Shown piece by piece: positions 15,682 to 24,612 of a DNA stretch of 64,000 bases. The stretch lies in assembly GCA_001724425.1 (NCBI GenBank), contig MEEK01000005.1, forward strand, positions 62,001 through 126,000. The letters run 5' to 3'. The notes beneath the pieces were generated by a model. It saw nothing but the letters and a program-made list of their open reading frames with translations, had not been told where the DNA came from and did no database searches. The DNA comes from Microbacterium sp. SCN 70-27 (GTDB lineage Bacteria; Actinomycetota; Actinomycetes; Actinomycetales; Microbacteriaceae). How positions within the stretch are numbered: the first letter of the stretch is position 1; each line of letters opens with the position of its first letter. The translations under genes were made by a program, and so were the position numbers.

Positions 15682-16491
15682 ATGCGGACGCGTGCCGATA
15701 TCGAGTGCTGGCTCACCGACATGGACGGCGTACTCGTCCACGAGAACAGGGCCATTCCCGGGGCCGCGGCGCTGCTCGCGCAGTGGCGCGACACGGGGAC
15801 GCCCTTCCTCGTGCTGACGAACAACCCCATCTACACGCCGCGCGATCTGAGTGCGCGGCTGCGGATCTCGGGTCTCGAGGTGCCCGAGGACCGCATCTGG
15901 ACCTCGGCGCTCGCGACGGCGGAGTTCCTGAAGTCGCAGAACGCCGGTGGCACGGCGTTCGTCATCGGCGAGGCGGGCCTCACGACCGCGCTCCACGAGG
16001 CGGGCTACGTCATGACCGAGACCCAGCCCGACTACGTCGTCGTCGGCGAGACCCGCAACTACTCCTTCGACCGCATCACGCAGGCCATCCGCTTCATCAA
16101 CGCGGGCGCGCGCTTCATCATCACGAACCCGGATGCCACGGGCCCGACCCCCTCCGGCGTCGTCCCGGCGACCGGATCGTTCGCGGCCCTCATCACGCAC
16201 GCGACCGGCAAGGAGCCGTACGTCGTCGGCAAGCCGAACCCCATGATGTTCCGCTCGGCGATGAACCGGATCGGCGCGCACTCGGAGAACACCGGCATGA
16301 TCGGCGACCGCATGGACACGGATGTCGTGGCGGGTATCGAGGCGGGGCTGCACACCGTGCTCGTGCGCACGGGCATCTCGGACGATGCCGAGATCGCGCG
16401 CTTCCCGTTCCGGCCGGATGAGATCCTCGATTCGGTCGCCGACCTCGTCTCCCCCGAGCCGATCGAGACCGAGGACACGGAGGTCCTGTGA
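15682..16491 (+). CDS. HAD-superfamily (NagD-like, class IIA) phosphatase
   Basis: A 269-residue protein with the HAD motifs: I LTDMDGVLV (nucleophile Asp and general acid Asp), II VLTNN, III Lys in GKPNPMMF, and IV GDRMDTDV. The C2-type cap domain (about 75-180) matches NagD/phosphoglycolate phosphatase relatives. It dephosphorylates a small metabolite not identifiable from sequence. The ATG at 15682 is leaderless (TAGGCT, seven bases). It leads a three-gene unit with two tiny membrane proteins, joined by GTGA and TGATG overlaps. Confidence 0.88.
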   Translation: MRTRADIECWLTDMDGVLVHENRAIPGAAALLAQWRDTGTPFLVLTNNPIYTPRDLSARLRISGLEVPEDRIWTSALATAEFLKSQNAGGTAFVIGEAGLTTALHEAGYVMTETQPDYVVVGETRNYSFDRITQAIRFINAGARFIITNPDATGPTPSGVVPATGSFAALITHATGKEPYVVGKPNPMMFRSAMNRIGAHSENTGMIGDRMDTDVVAGIEAGLHTVLVRTGISDDAEIARFPFRPDEILDSVADLVSPEPIETEDTEVL

Positions 16492-16598
16492 ACCAGGTGG
16501 AGCAGACCCTGCTGCTCGTCTCGTCGGCGCTCATGATCGTGACGACGCTCGTCGTCCTCGGTGTGCGCTACTTCCGCGGCCGCGGGAAGGACGACTGA
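16488..16598 (+). CDS. 36-residue single-span membrane protein
   Basis: Opens at a GTG inside the HAD stop (GTGA) and ends with a TGA that overlaps the next ATG (TGATG). The peptide starts MNQVEQTLLLVSSALMIVTT, contains one hydrophobic helix (about 6-26) and ends in a basic/acidic tail RYFRGRGKDD, consistent with N-out/C-in insertion. The tight overlaps on both sides are the main evidence that it is translated. Function unknown. Confidence 0.65.
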   Translation: MNQVEQTLLLVSSALMIVTTLVVLGVRYFRGRGKDD

Positions 16599-16777
16599 TG
16601 GCGATCGTCCTCGCACTCACGGGTCTCGCCGTGCTCGTCCTCGCGCTCGTGCTCTTCGTGCGCGGGCGCAAGGATGCCCCGCAGGGCACACCCCTGCCGA
16701 ACGGGCGCGGGATCATGCTGCTGACCTTCGCGGGGCTGATTCTCGCCCTGGCATCCCAGCTGCCGTTCTTCCGCTGA
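16598..16777 (+). CDS. 59-residue two-span membrane protein
   Basis: Starts at the ATG overlapping the previous stop. Two hydrophobic segments (about 2-20 and 38-55) flank a basic cytosolic-type loop VRGRKDAPQGTPLPNG. No recognised family. Position in the HAD operon suggests a shared role with the 36-residue protein, such as a small membrane complex, but this is inference. Confidence 0.65.
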   Translation: MAIVLALTGLAVLVLALVLFVRGRKDAPQGTPLPNGRGIMLLTFAGLILALASQLPFFR

Positions 16778-16877
16778 GCCCGTCTTTCGGGGGTGGTTTT
16801 CACGGCACGTGCGAGCCCGGTACCCGGAGCGCTCGCGTAGCGTGGGATCAAGGATACTCCCAACGAAGGGACGGACC

Positions 16878-17726
16878 ATGGACAACACGATCGTCGTCGG
16901 CGTCACCGGAGCCGATGTCACCTCGCGAGCCCTCGACTGGGCGGTGCAGCGCGCCGTCGCCCGCGGCCAGCGCCTCGAACTGCTGTCGGTCGTCGGCGGA
17001 GCGCTCGGCGCCGTCGGTGAGATCGCCGTCGTCGAGGATGCCCTCGCCGCGACCAGCGCGATGCTGGAACCCCTCGCCGGGGCCGTGCGCGCGCAGGCCC
17101 CGACACTCGAGGTGACCACGCGCGTCGACGCCGGGAACCCCGTCGCGGTGCTGATCGAGGCGTCGCGGAAGGCGTCGCTCCTCGTCATCGGCAGCGACTA
17201 CCGGGGGCCGGGCGCGGGCCCCGCCCGGGGCGCGCACGGCGTGCGGATCGCCGCGGGCGCCCACTGCCCCGTCGTGGTCGTCCCCGCCATCGATCTGTCG
17301 GACCGGTCGGGCGTCGTCGTCGGCGTCGACGGGTCGCCCACGTCGGAGAACGCCGTGCGGTTCGCCGCGGCGGAAGCCGACCGCCTCGGCGAGAGACTCG
17401 TCGCCGTGAGCGTGTGGACCCCGCTCGAGGCCCCGCGCAACGGCGCCGCCGTCTACCCGGCGCTCTACCTCGACAACCTGCAGCGCGGCACCGAAGAGGA
17501 ACTGGCCCTTGCCCTTGCGGGCATCTCGACGGACTACCCCGACCTGGTCGTCGAGCGCGTCGTCGAGCGCGGCTACCCCTCCCAGGTGATCAACGCTCGG
17601 GCGCAGAATGCCCGGCTGGCTGTCGTCGGCACGCACGGACGCGGCGCGCTCGCACGGTTCCTCCTGGGGTCGATCAGCCAGGAGGTGCTCGCAAGCCTCG
17701 CGACCGTCACCGCCGTCGTGCGCTGA
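16878..17726 (+). CDS. Tandem universal stress protein
   Basis: 282 residues forming two UspA domains (about 1-140 and 150-282). The first begins TIVVGVTGADVTSRALDWA and the second GVVVGVDGSPTSENAVRFA. The second domain keeps the ATP-binding signature GTHGRGALARFLLGSIS (G-2x-G-9x-G-S); in the first the loop is GSDYRGPGAGPARGAHG, a looser match. Likely an ATP-binding stress or dormancy protein. It is preceded by an SD (AACGAAGGG) and a TAGCGT hexamer further upstream, so this mRNA has a leader. Confidence 0.88.
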   Translation: MDNTIVVGVTGADVTSRALDWAVQRAVARGQRLELLSVVGGALGAVGEIAVVEDALAATSAMLEPLAGAVRAQAPTLEVTTRVDAGNPVAVLIEASRKASLLVIGSDYRGPGAGPARGAHGVRIAAGAHCPVVVVPAIDLSDRSGVVVGVDGSPTSENAVRFAAAEADRLGERLVAVSVWTPLEAPRNGAAVYPALYLDNLQRGTEEELALALAGISTDYPDLVVERVVERGYPSQVINARAQNARLAVVGTHGRGALARFLLGSISQEVLASLATVTAVVR

Positions 17727-17734
17727 ACCGGCGG

Positions 17735-17773
17735 GTAGGGCGGTTCCGCCCGGTCGTGCGGAGCCGCCCTACT
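17735..17773. terminator. Hairpin between convergent usp and pyrE
   Basis: GTAGGGCGG (17735-17743) pairs with CCGCCCTAC (17765-17773) across a 21-nt loop. It lies between two converging genes and lacks a T-tract on either strand, so it would be a weak or Rho-assisted bidirectional terminator. Confidence 0.4.
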
Positions 17774-17810
17774 GCGGTGCCGCCCTACTGCGGTGCCGCC
17801 CTACTGCGGT
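17763..17810. repeat. Three tandem 16-bp repeats at the pyrE stop codon
   Basis: GCCGCCCTACTGCGGT occurs three times head to tail (first base differs in none but is preceded by A in unit 1). The third unit contains the last codons and stop of pyrE, so the other two look like downstream duplications of the gene's 3' end. Confidence 0.85.
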
Positions 17811-18376
17811 GCGAGGCCCAGGTCGTCGAGGTCGATGATCGACCGCCACTCGTAGCCGGCCGCCTCGACAGCCGCCTGGGCGCCGGTCTTCCGGTCGACG
17901 ACCGTCACGACGGCGACGATCTCGGCACCCGCCGCCGCGGCGACCTCGGCGGCCTTCAGCGGCGAGCCGCCGGTCGTCGACGTGTCCTCGACGATCACGA
18001 CGCGCTTGCCCGCGACCTCGGCACCCTCGATCTGACGACCCCGTCCGTGATCCTTCGGCTCCTTGCGGACGACGAAGGCGTCCACCGGCGCTCCGGCGAT
18101 CACGGAGGCATGCAGGACCGCGTTGGCGATCGGATCCGCACCGAGGGTGAGCCCCCCGACCGCATCGACGTCGAGGTCACGGACCACATCGAGCACGAGC
18201 CTGCCGATCGCCGGCGCCGCGCGGTGGTCGAGGGTGAGCTTGCGCATATCGACGTAGTACGTCGCCTTCTTGCCGCTGGACAGCGTGAAATCGCCGTGGA
18301 AGACGGCCTCATCGCCGATCAGCGCGATGAGCGCCTGGCGGTCGGATTCGAGTTCGGGCGTGGAGGCGACGGTCAT
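17801..18376 (-). CDS. pyrE: Orotate phosphoribosyltransferase
   Basis: A 191-residue type I phosphoribosyltransferase. The PRPP-binding loop VVIVEDTSTTGGSPL is at about 123-137, and the Lys-rich flexible loop around VVRKEPKDHGRGRQIEG is intact. It joins orotate and PRPP to give OMP in pyrimidine synthesis. The ATG at 18376 is leaderless, with TAGACT six bases upstream. The gene is separate from other pyr genes in this window. Confidence 0.93.
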   Translation of the reverse strand: MTVASTPELESDRQALIALIGDEAVFHGDFTLSSGKKATYYVDMRKLTLDHRAAPAIGRLVLDVVRDLDVDAVGGLTLGADPIANAVLHASVIAGAPVDAFVVRKEPKDHGRGRQIEGAEVAGKRVVIVEDTSTTGGSPLKAAEVAAAAGAEIVAVVTVVDRKTGAQAAVEAAGYEWRSIIDLDDLGLAPQ

Positions 18377-18382
18377 GCGAGC

Positions 18383-18388
18383 AGTCTA
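18383..18388 (-). promoter_or_regulatory. -10 element of pyrE
   Basis: TAGACT on the minus strand, six bases before the ATG at 18376. Confidence 0.55.
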
Positions 18389-18409
18389 CGGAGGCAAGAA
18401 CCCGGTTTT

Positions 18410-18454
18410 TTGACATGTCATCTCCTGCGGCACGGTTGACATGCGCCCTAGAGT
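18410..18454 (+). promoter_or_regulatory. pntAB promoter region with repeated TTGACATG
   Basis: TTGACATG occurs at 18410 and again at 18436, 26 bp apart; the first is part of the palindrome TGACATGTCA (18411-18420). A TAGAGT hexamer sits at 18449-18454. The spacing does not fit a simple -35/-10 pair, so one or both TTGACATG copies may be regulator sites. Confidence 0.4.
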
Positions 18455-18508
18455 CGTGAGCGTCGTCCGCTACCCGAACGGGCGCCCACGCAACACTCAG
18501 GGAGAACC

Positions 18509-20059
18509 ATGTCGCGCATCGGTATCGTCGCCGAGCAACCCGGGGAGAGCCGCGTCGCGGCCTCCCCCACCACGGTCGCGAAGCTCCGCGCCCTCGGCTA
18601 CGACGTCGCCGTCGAACGTGGAGCCGGCGCCCGGTCATCCTTCCCCGACGACGCCTTCGCGCGCGCGGGGGCGGAGATCGTCGATGCGGATGCCGCGTGG
18701 TCGGCCGACATCGTGCTGAAGATCAACGCGCCGACGGATGCCGAAGTGTCGAAGCTCGCCCCCGGCACGACGCTGATCTCGCTCCTCAGCCCCGCCCTGC
18801 GACCCGAGTTGCTCACGGCCCTCGCCGAGCGAGGCGTCACCGCGCTCGCGATGGATGCCGTGCCGCGCATCTCCCGCGCGCAGTCGATGGACGTGCTCAG
18901 CTCGATGGCGAACATCGCCGGCTACCGCGCCGTCGTCGAGGCGGCGAACGAGTTCGGGCGTTTCTTCACGGGGCAGGTCACGGCCGCCGGCAAGGTGCCG
19001 CCCGCCAAGGTGCTGGTCGCCGGTGCCGGCGTCGCGGGCCTCGCCGCGATCGGTGCGGCCTCGAGCCTCGGCGCGATCGTGCGGGCGACGGACCCCCGCC
19101 CCGAGGTCGCGGACCAGGTGCGTTCCATCGGCGGCACGTACCTCGATGTCGTCGTCCCCGACGAGAACAAGGAGGTGTCCTCCGACGGGTACGCGAAGGC
19201 GACCTCCGCGGCGTACGACGCCGCCGCCGCGAAGCTCTACAGCGACCAGGCCGCCGACGTCGACATCGTGATCACGACGGCGCTCATCCCGGGGCGCCCC
19301 GCGCCGCGGCTCATCACGGCGGCGGACGTCGCATCGATGAAGCCGGGGAGCGTCATCGTCGACATGGCCGCGGGCCAGGGCGGGAACGTCGAGGGCTCGG
19401 TCGCCGGCGAGCGCGTCGTCACCGACAACGGCGTCATCATCCTGGGCTACACCGACCTCGCGGGGCGTCTGCCGCAGCAGGCGTCGCAGCTGTACGGCAC
19501 GAACCAGCTGAACCTCATCTCCCTGCTCACCCCGGGCAAGGACGGCGTGCTCACGATCGACGACGACGACGTCGTGCAGCGCGCCGTGACCGTCACGCGT
19601 GATGGCGCGGTGACCTGGCCTCCGCCGCCCGTCCAGGTCTCCGCCGCTCCGGCGGCGCCGGCAGCCGGCGCACCGGCCGCCGCCGCGCCGGCGAAGAAGA
19701 CCCTGTCCAAGGCTGCGAAGGCAGCGCTCACCGCCGTGGGTATCGCGGCACTGTTCGTCGTCTGCGCCGTCTCGCCGGCGCCCCTGCCGCAGCACTTCCT
19801 CGTGCTGACCCTGTCGGTCGTGATCGGGTTCTACGTCATCGGCAAGGTCGCGCACTCGCTGCACACCCCGCTCATGAGCATCACGAATGCCATCAGCGGC
19901 ATCATCATCGTCGGCGCTATGAGCCAGATCATCGTGCCCGACCCGCTCGTGCAGGGGCTCGCCGCGATCGCGGTGCTCCTGGCATCCATCAACATCTTCG
20001 GCGGGTTCGCCGTGACGCGACGGATGCTCGCGATGTTCCAGAAGGGCGACCAGAAGTGA
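18509..20059 (+). CDS. pntA: Proton-translocating NAD(P)+ transhydrogenase, alpha subunit
   Basis: 516 residues. The NAD(H)-binding domain I occupies about 1-370 ([20 protein letters not shown] and a Rossmann loop [22 protein letters not shown] near 170-190). It is followed by an Ala/Pro linker (about 372-395) and four membrane helices (about 410-505) of domain II. Together with PntB it drives hydride transfer from NADH to NADP+ using the proton gradient, supplying NADPH. SD GGGAGAA precedes the ATG. The stop overlaps the pntB start (GTGA). Confidence 0.95.
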   Translation: MSRIGIVAEQPGESRVAASPTTVAKLRALGYDVAVERGAGARSSFPDDAFARAGAEIVDADAAWSADIVLKINAPTDAEVSKLAPGTTLISLLSPALRPELLTALAERGVTALAMDAVPRISRAQSMDVLSSMANIAGYRAVVEAANEFGRFFTGQVTAAGKVPPAKVLVAGAGVAGLAAIGAASSLGAIVRATDPRPEVADQVRSIGGTYLDVVVPDENKEVSSDGYAKATSAAYDAAAAKLYSDQAADVDIVITTALIPGRPAPRLITAADVASMKPGSVIVDMAAGQGGNVEGSVAGERVVTDNGVIILGYTDLAGRLPQQASQLYGTNQLNLISLLTPGKDGVLTIDDDDVVQRAVTVTRDGAVTWPPPPVQVSAAPAAPAAGAPAAAAPAKKTLSKAAKAALTAVGIAALFVVCAVSPAPLPQHFLVLTLSVVIGFYVIGKVAHSLHTPLMSITNAISGIIIVGAMSQIIVPDPLVQGLAAIAVLLASINIFGGFAVTRRMLAMFQKGDQK

Positions 20060-21501
20060 CCATCGTCACGACCACCGACGTCAGCGGACTGATCCTCGCG
20101 CAGTCCATAGCCACCGCGGCATACATCGTTGCGGCACTCCTGTTCATCCTCGCCCTCGCCGGCCTCAGCAAGCAGGACTCCGCCCGCCGAGGCGTCGCCT
20201 ACGGCATCACCGGCATGACGATCGCGCTCGTCGCGACGTTCATCCTCGTGCTCGCGAACGGCTCGCTCGTCCCCGACGACGTGACGCTCTACCTCGGCGT
20301 GGGTCTCCTCGTCGTCGCGGTCGTCATCGGTGCCGTGATCGGCCTGTGGCGTGCACGGGTCGTCGAGATGACCGGCATGCCGGAGCTCATCGCACTGCTG
20401 CACTCGTTCGTCGGCCTCGCGGCCGTCCTCGTCGGCTGGAACGGTCACCTCTACGCCGAGGCGATGGCGCCCGAACTGGTCGGCATCCACCATGCCGAGG
20501 TCTTCATCGGGGTGTTCATCGGTGCCGTGACCTTCACCGGGTCGATCGTCGCGTTCCTGAAGCTGTCGGGCCGCATGTCGTCGAAGCCCCTGATGCTCCC
20601 CGGAAAGAACGTGCTCAACGTGGGCGCGCTCGTGCTCTTCCTCGCGCTGACCGTCTGGTACGTCGCCACGCCGTCGATCTGGCTGCTCGTCGCGGTGACC
20701 GCGCTGGCGCTCGCCCTCGGATGGCACCTCGTGGCATCCATCGGCGGCGGCGACATGCCGGTCGTCGTCTCGATGCTCAACAGCTACTCCGGTTGGGCCG
20801 CCGCTGCGGCGGGCTTCCTGCTGAACAACGACTTGCTGATCGTGACCGGTGCGCTCGTGGGCTCGTCGGGTGCGTACCTGTCGTACATCATGTGCAAGGC
20901 GATGAACCGGTCGTTCCTGTCGGTGATCGCGGGAGGCTTCGGCATCGAGGCGCCGCGGCAGGGCGACGAGGAGACCGGCGAGATCCACGAGACGGATGCC
21001 GCCTCGGTCGCGGAGATGCTGAAGGATGCGTCGTCCGTGATCATCACGCCGGGCTACGGCATGGCCGTCGCGCAGGCGCAGTACCCCGTGGCCGACCTCA
21101 CGAAGAAGCTGCGCGAGCGCGGTGTCGAGGTGCGCTTCGGCATCCACCCCGTCGCCGGGCGCCTCCCGGGCCACATGAACGTGCTGCTCGCCGAGGCGAA
21201 GGTGCCGTACGACATCGTGCTCGAACTCGACGAGATCAACGACGACTTCGCGCAGACCGACGTCGTGCTCGTCATCGGCGCGAACGACACCGTGAACCCC
21301 GCCGCGGCGGAGGACCCGGGCTCGCCCATCGCGGGCATGCCGGTGCTGCACGTGTGGGAAGCGCGCAACGTCGTGGTGTTCAAGCGGTCGATGGCATCCG
21401 GGTACGCGGGCGTGCAGAACCCGCTGTTCTTCCGCGACAACACGCAGATGCTGTTCGGCGACGCCAAGCAGCGCGTCGACGACATCCTCGCCGCGCTCTG
21501 A
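20056..21501 (+). CDS. pntB: Proton-translocating NAD(P)+ transhydrogenase, beta subunit
   Basis: 481 residues: eight to nine membrane helices of domain II (about 10-270) followed by the NADP(H)-binding domain III (about 300-481), with [34 protein letters not shown] and the ANDTVNPAA loop. The GTG start lies within the pntA stop, so the subunits are translated in step. This completes a functional two-subunit enzyme. Confidence 0.95.
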   Translation: MTIVTTTDVSGLILAQSIATAAYIVAALLFILALAGLSKQDSARRGVAYGITGMTIALVATFILVLANGSLVPDDVTLYLGVGLLVVAVVIGAVIGLWRARVVEMTGMPELIALLHSFVGLAAVLVGWNGHLYAEAMAPELVGIHHAEVFIGVFIGAVTFTGSIVAFLKLSGRMSSKPLMLPGKNVLNVGALVLFLALTVWYVATPSIWLLVAVTALALALGWHLVASIGGGDMPVVVSMLNSYSGWAAAAAGFLLNNDLLIVTGALVGSSGAYLSYIMCKAMNRSFLSVIAGGFGIEAPRQGDEETGEIHETDAASVAEMLKDASSVIITPGYGMAVAQAQYPVADLTKKLRERGVEVRFGIHPVAGRLPGHMNVLLAEAKVPYDIVLELDEINDDFAQTDVVLVIGANDTVNPAAAEDPGSPIAGMPVLHVWEARNVVVFKRSMASGYAGVQNPLFFRDNTQMLFGDAKQRVDDILAAL

Positions 21502-21569
21502 CGCCGGTTGGCCCGTGCCGCGCAGGCGCCGTGAAGGGTGCCGGCGCACGGCCAGAGGTCCGCGGGCGA

Positions 21570-21590
21570 GGCGTCAGGCGTCAGGCGTCA
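21570..21590. repeat. Three tandem 7-bp repeats at the end of the DUF4333 gene
   Basis: GGCGTCA repeats three times and the next GGCGTC enters the coding end; the last TCA (21588-21590) is the stop codon. As at pyrE, the 3' end of a gene is tandemly duplicated across the stop. Confidence 0.8.
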
Positions 21591-22217
21591 GGCGTCGACG
21601 ACCTTGACGTCGATCCCGTAGGTCGTGCCTTCCACCTTCGTGATCGTCACGGTGGCGATGCCGCGCGCACCGGTCGAGGACACGACGACATCGCACAGGA
21701 ACTCCGCCCCGACGGTGAGAGTCACCTTGTCGTCGCGGCACGTCACGGTCGGCAGCGACCCGTACTGCGACTCGAGGGCACCCGCGGCGGTCTTCGCGAG
21801 TTCGTATCCGTAGATCACGGGGGCGCCGGCGTCGTTGCCCGTCCCCTCCGAATCGGATCCGGAGCCCGTTTCGGAAGGATCCGGCGCAGTGCCCTGCAGC
21901 CATGAGGCCTGGGGGACGTCGACGCCGACCTTGTAGGTGTCGCCGCTGATGTTGCTCAGCGTCACGGTCGCGTCGCTGTCGGCGCCGTCGACGGTGACCG
22001 TGCACGCGACCTGCTCGCCCTCGCGGAGCGTGATACTGTCGCTGCCGCAGTCCATCCCGTCGACGGTGATGCTGTACTCGGTCTCCAATGCGCCTGCCGC
22101 CGTCTTGGCCACGGCGTCGGCGGAGACGGTGCGCGAGATCGAGGCCGTGCAGCCGGCGAGGGCGCCGACGAGGAGGAGAGCGGCCATGAGCGGCGCCGCG
22201 GCGCGGTGGATGGTCAT
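21588..22217 (-). CDS. Lipoprotein with two DUF4333 domains
   Basis: 209 residues. A lipoprotein signal (APLMAALLLVGALAGC, Cys about 23) is followed by two related DUF4333 repeats (about 25-95 and 128-209). Each repeat has a conserved Cys pair: DCGS...VACTV and TCRD...FLCDV, probably one disulphide per repeat. A Ser/Gly/Asp-rich linker (about 108-125) joins them. Anchored outside the membrane; role unknown. Preceded by SD GGGGA; divergent from the next gene. Confidence 0.8.
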   Translation of the reverse strand: MTIHRAAAPLMAALLLVGALAGCTASISRTVSADAVAKTAAGALETEYSITVDGMDCGSDSITLREGEQVACTVTVDGADSDATVTLSNISGDTYKVGVDVPQASWLQGTAPDPSETGSGSDSEGTGNDAGAPVIYGYELAKTAAGALESQYGSLPTVTCRDDKVTLTVGAEFLCDVVVSSTGARGIATVTITKVEGTTYGIDVKVVDA

Positions 22218-22350
22218 GATTCCCCTTCGTGGCCGGAGCCGTCTGGCGGCGCAGGGCGCCTGTGTGCTCAGACTGGCGAACGCACGCGGAGCGCGTCAAC
22301 TCTCGGATTCCGTCGCGGGGCACTCCGCGCGCCCGCCGTAGGGTGGGGGC

Positions 22351-23178
22351 ATGGACGAACGGATCGCCGCACTGGCCGCCGCGAACGGGTGGCGGTACGA
22401 GGTCGAGGGCACCCCTCCCGCACTCGGCGCGGGGCTCTGGGAGCAGGTGAGCGGCGGAGTCGCGCGCGACAAGGTCGCGGGCGACGGGTGGGAGACAGGG
22501 ACCATCACCGGCGGCGAGCGCCGGGCATCCGAGGTGAAGCAGGTCGGCGGCTTCACCGTCACGACGACGGTGTCGGTCTCGACTCCCGTGCGCAGCCTCC
22601 GTGTCGGGTATCTCGCGATGACCCTCCCGCGTCGTCTGCCGCATCTGGTGCTGGATGCCACGAGCAACGGCCGCGAGCTGCTGCAACGGCCCTCACGAGA
22701 CCAGCGGCTGTCCCTCGAGGGCGACTTCGACCGGCACTTCCGCCTCTATGCGCCGAGCGGCTACGAGCGCGATGCGCTGTACGTGTTCACGCCCGATCTC
22801 ATGGCGCTGCTCATCGACGAGACCGGCGACCTCGACGTCGAGGTGCGCGATGACCGACTCATCGTGCTGCGACCCGGCGGCTTCGATCTGACCGATCCCG
22901 CGACATGGGCGCGCTTCGAGCGGATCCGCGAGAGCGTCGGTCGAAAAGCATGGTCGCAGACTGACCTCTACCGCGACGACCGGGCGACGCTGACCTTCGA
23001 GAGACCGGGCGCCGTTCCCGACGACGGCGCCGGAGTCGTCGCCGAGGGAGGCCGGCGTCTCCGCCGGCGTGTGCCGCGGATGGTCTGGTTCGGCATCGCC
23101 GTCGCGGCGGCCGCGCTGGTGTTCGCCGCCACGGTGCTCACGATCGTGCTCACACAGGTCGGCCGCGCGTTCGGCTGA
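22351..23178 (+). CDS. Unknown protein with a C-terminal membrane anchor
   Basis: A 275-residue protein. Residues 1-230 look soluble and mixed alpha/beta (VGGFTVTTTVSVSTPV, LYVFTPDLMALLIDE), followed by an Arg-rich stretch and a single transmembrane helix (about 245-268) close to the C-terminus, a tail-anchor-like layout. No family recognised. The ATG at 22351 is leaderless (TAGGGT six bases upstream). Confidence 0.65.
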   Translation: MDERIAALAAANGWRYEVEGTPPALGAGLWEQVSGGVARDKVAGDGWETGTITGGERRASEVKQVGGFTVTTTVSVSTPVRSLRVGYLAMTLPRRLPHLVLDATSNGRELLQRPSRDQRLSLEGDFDRHFRLYAPSGYERDALYVFTPDLMALLIDETGDLDVEVRDDRLIVLRPGGFDLTDPATWARFERIRESVGRKAWSQTDLYRDDRATLTFERPGAVPDDGAGVVAEGGRRLRRRVPRMVWFGIAVAAAALVFAATVLTIVLTQVGRAFG

Positions 23179-23211
23179 CGCGCGCGGATGCCACGCGGCT
23201 CGGCCGGGCAG

Positions 23212-23634
23212 TCAGTCGCGGTCGCGCGCGAAAAGCGGCCTCGGCCACGCCCCGAGCGCGAGCACGGCGAGAACGACCTGGATGAGCCCCGCGGCGAAGT
23301 AGATGCCCTGGAGCGGCGACCAGACGAGCATCAGCGCGATCTCCGCGAAGATCCAGATCATCATGACGAGCCCGGCGGCGGCATGCAGCCCCGCGGCGAG
23401 CCGGTAGCGGCCGTACTGCGCGGCGAGCGCGCACGCCTGCGCGCCCCCGACCACGACACCGAGGATCACGCCCGGCCAGGCATACGAATCGAAGCCGGTA
23501 CCGTCGAGCCAGCGATGCGGGATGCCCATGCCGCCCCCGAACGTCAGCCCGACCATGCCGACGAGGGCCGACAGCACGCTGAACCACGCGACGACGAGCA
23601 GCGCGATGCGCAACGCCCGCGGGATGGCTCCCAT
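23212..23634 (-). CDS. Small four-helix membrane protein of unknown function
   Basis: 140 residues with four hydrophobic segments (about 8-28, 46-66, 72-95, 100-125). The start at 23634 (MGAIPRALR) is chosen over the upstream in-frame ATG because TAGCGT ends seven bases before it and the upstream residues are Arg-rich junk. No family recognised. Confidence 0.65.
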   Translation of the reverse strand: MGAIPRALRIALLVVAWFSVLSALVGMVGLTFGGGMGIPHRWLDGTGFDSYAWPGVILGVVVGGAQACALAAQYGRYRLAAGLHAAAGLVMMIWIFAEIALMLVWSPLQGIYFAAGLIQVVLAVLALGAWPRPLFARDRD

Positions 23635-23746
23635 GGCACCGACGCTACGACTCGGGGCGCCTCGCGGCGTGCACCGGCGCCGGAACAAAGCGGCCACAAC
23701 ACGGGCACTGCGCTGTCACGGCGCCGGCGAATGTCGCGCCACGAAA

Positions 23747-23752
23747 TAGGCT
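23747..23752 (+). promoter_or_regulatory. -10 element of the exonuclease III gene
   Basis: TAGGCT, seven bases before the ATG at 23760. Confidence 0.55.
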
Positions 23753-23759
23753 GGATGCC

Positions 23760-24599
23760 ATGCGCATCGCCACCTGGAACGTCAACTCGATCCGTGCCCG
23801 CGTCGCCCGCACCGTCGAGTTCGCCGTCCGCGAGGACGTCGACGTCCTGCTCATGCAGGAGATCAAGTGCAAGCCGGAGCAGTTCCCGTACGCGCCGTTC
23901 GAGGATGCCGGGTACACGGTCGAGGCGCACGGGCTGAACCAGTGGAACGGCGTGGCGATCGCGAGCCGCGCGCCGATCGAGAACCTGCAGATCGGCTTCC
24001 CCGGGATGCCCGGCTTCGCGAAAGGGCACGACGGGCCGGATGCCCCGCAGGAGGCCCGCGCGATCGGCGCCACCGTCGACGGCGTCGAGCTGTGGAGCCT
24101 GTACATCCCGAACGGCCGGAGCCTCGACGACCCGCACTACACGTACAAGCTCGCCTGGCTCGAGGCGCTGCGCGGGTACACGGCCGACACCCTGCGCGCG
24201 AACCCGGATCTCGCCCTCGCCCTGACGGGCGATTTCAACATCGCCCCGACCGACGCCGACAACGGCGATCCGACGGTCGTGGACGGCGTGTCGACGCACG
24301 TCTCGCCGCCCGAGCGCGAAGCGTTCCGCGCCCTGCTCGACGCCGGGCTCGCCGACACGGTGCGCCCGCTCGTGCCGAGCGGCTTCACGTACTGGGACTA
24401 CAAGCAGCTGCGCTTCCCCCGCAACGAGGGCATGCGCATCGACTTCGTCCTCGGGTCGCACGCCTTCGCCGACGCGGTCGCCGCAGCGGCCATCCACCGC
24501 GACGAGCGCAAGGGCGAGATCCCGAGCGACCACGTGCCGGTGTCGGTCGACCTCGACCTGGCGGGCCCCGATGACGACGACCGTCCGATGATCTGGTGA
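23760..24599 (+). CDS. xthA: Exodeoxyribonuclease III / AP endonuclease
   Basis: A 279-residue EEP-fold nuclease. Motifs in order: MRIATWNVNSIRAR, LLMQEIKC (metal-binding Glu), YIPNGRS (Tyr and Asn of the active site), LTGDFNIAP (Asp/Asn), RIDFVLGS and the C-terminal SDHVPV (catalytic Asp-His). It cuts DNA at abasic sites and degrades 3' ends in base-excision repair. The leaderless start coincides exactly with the conserved N-terminus. Confidence 0.95.
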   Translation: MRIATWNVNSIRARVARTVEFAVREDVDVLLMQEIKCKPEQFPYAPFEDAGYTVEAHGLNQWNGVAIASRAPIENLQIGFPGMPGFAKGHDGPDAPQEARAIGATVDGVELWSLYIPNGRSLDDPHYTYKLAWLEALRGYTADTLRANPDLALALTGDFNIAPTDADNGDPTVVDGVSTHVSPPEREAFRALLDAGLADTVRPLVPSGFTYWDYKQLRFPRNEGMRIDFVLGSHAFADAVAAAAIHRDERKGEIPSDHVPVSVDLDLAGPDDDDRPMIW

Positions 24600-24612
24600 T
24601 CACCGGGCCCAC

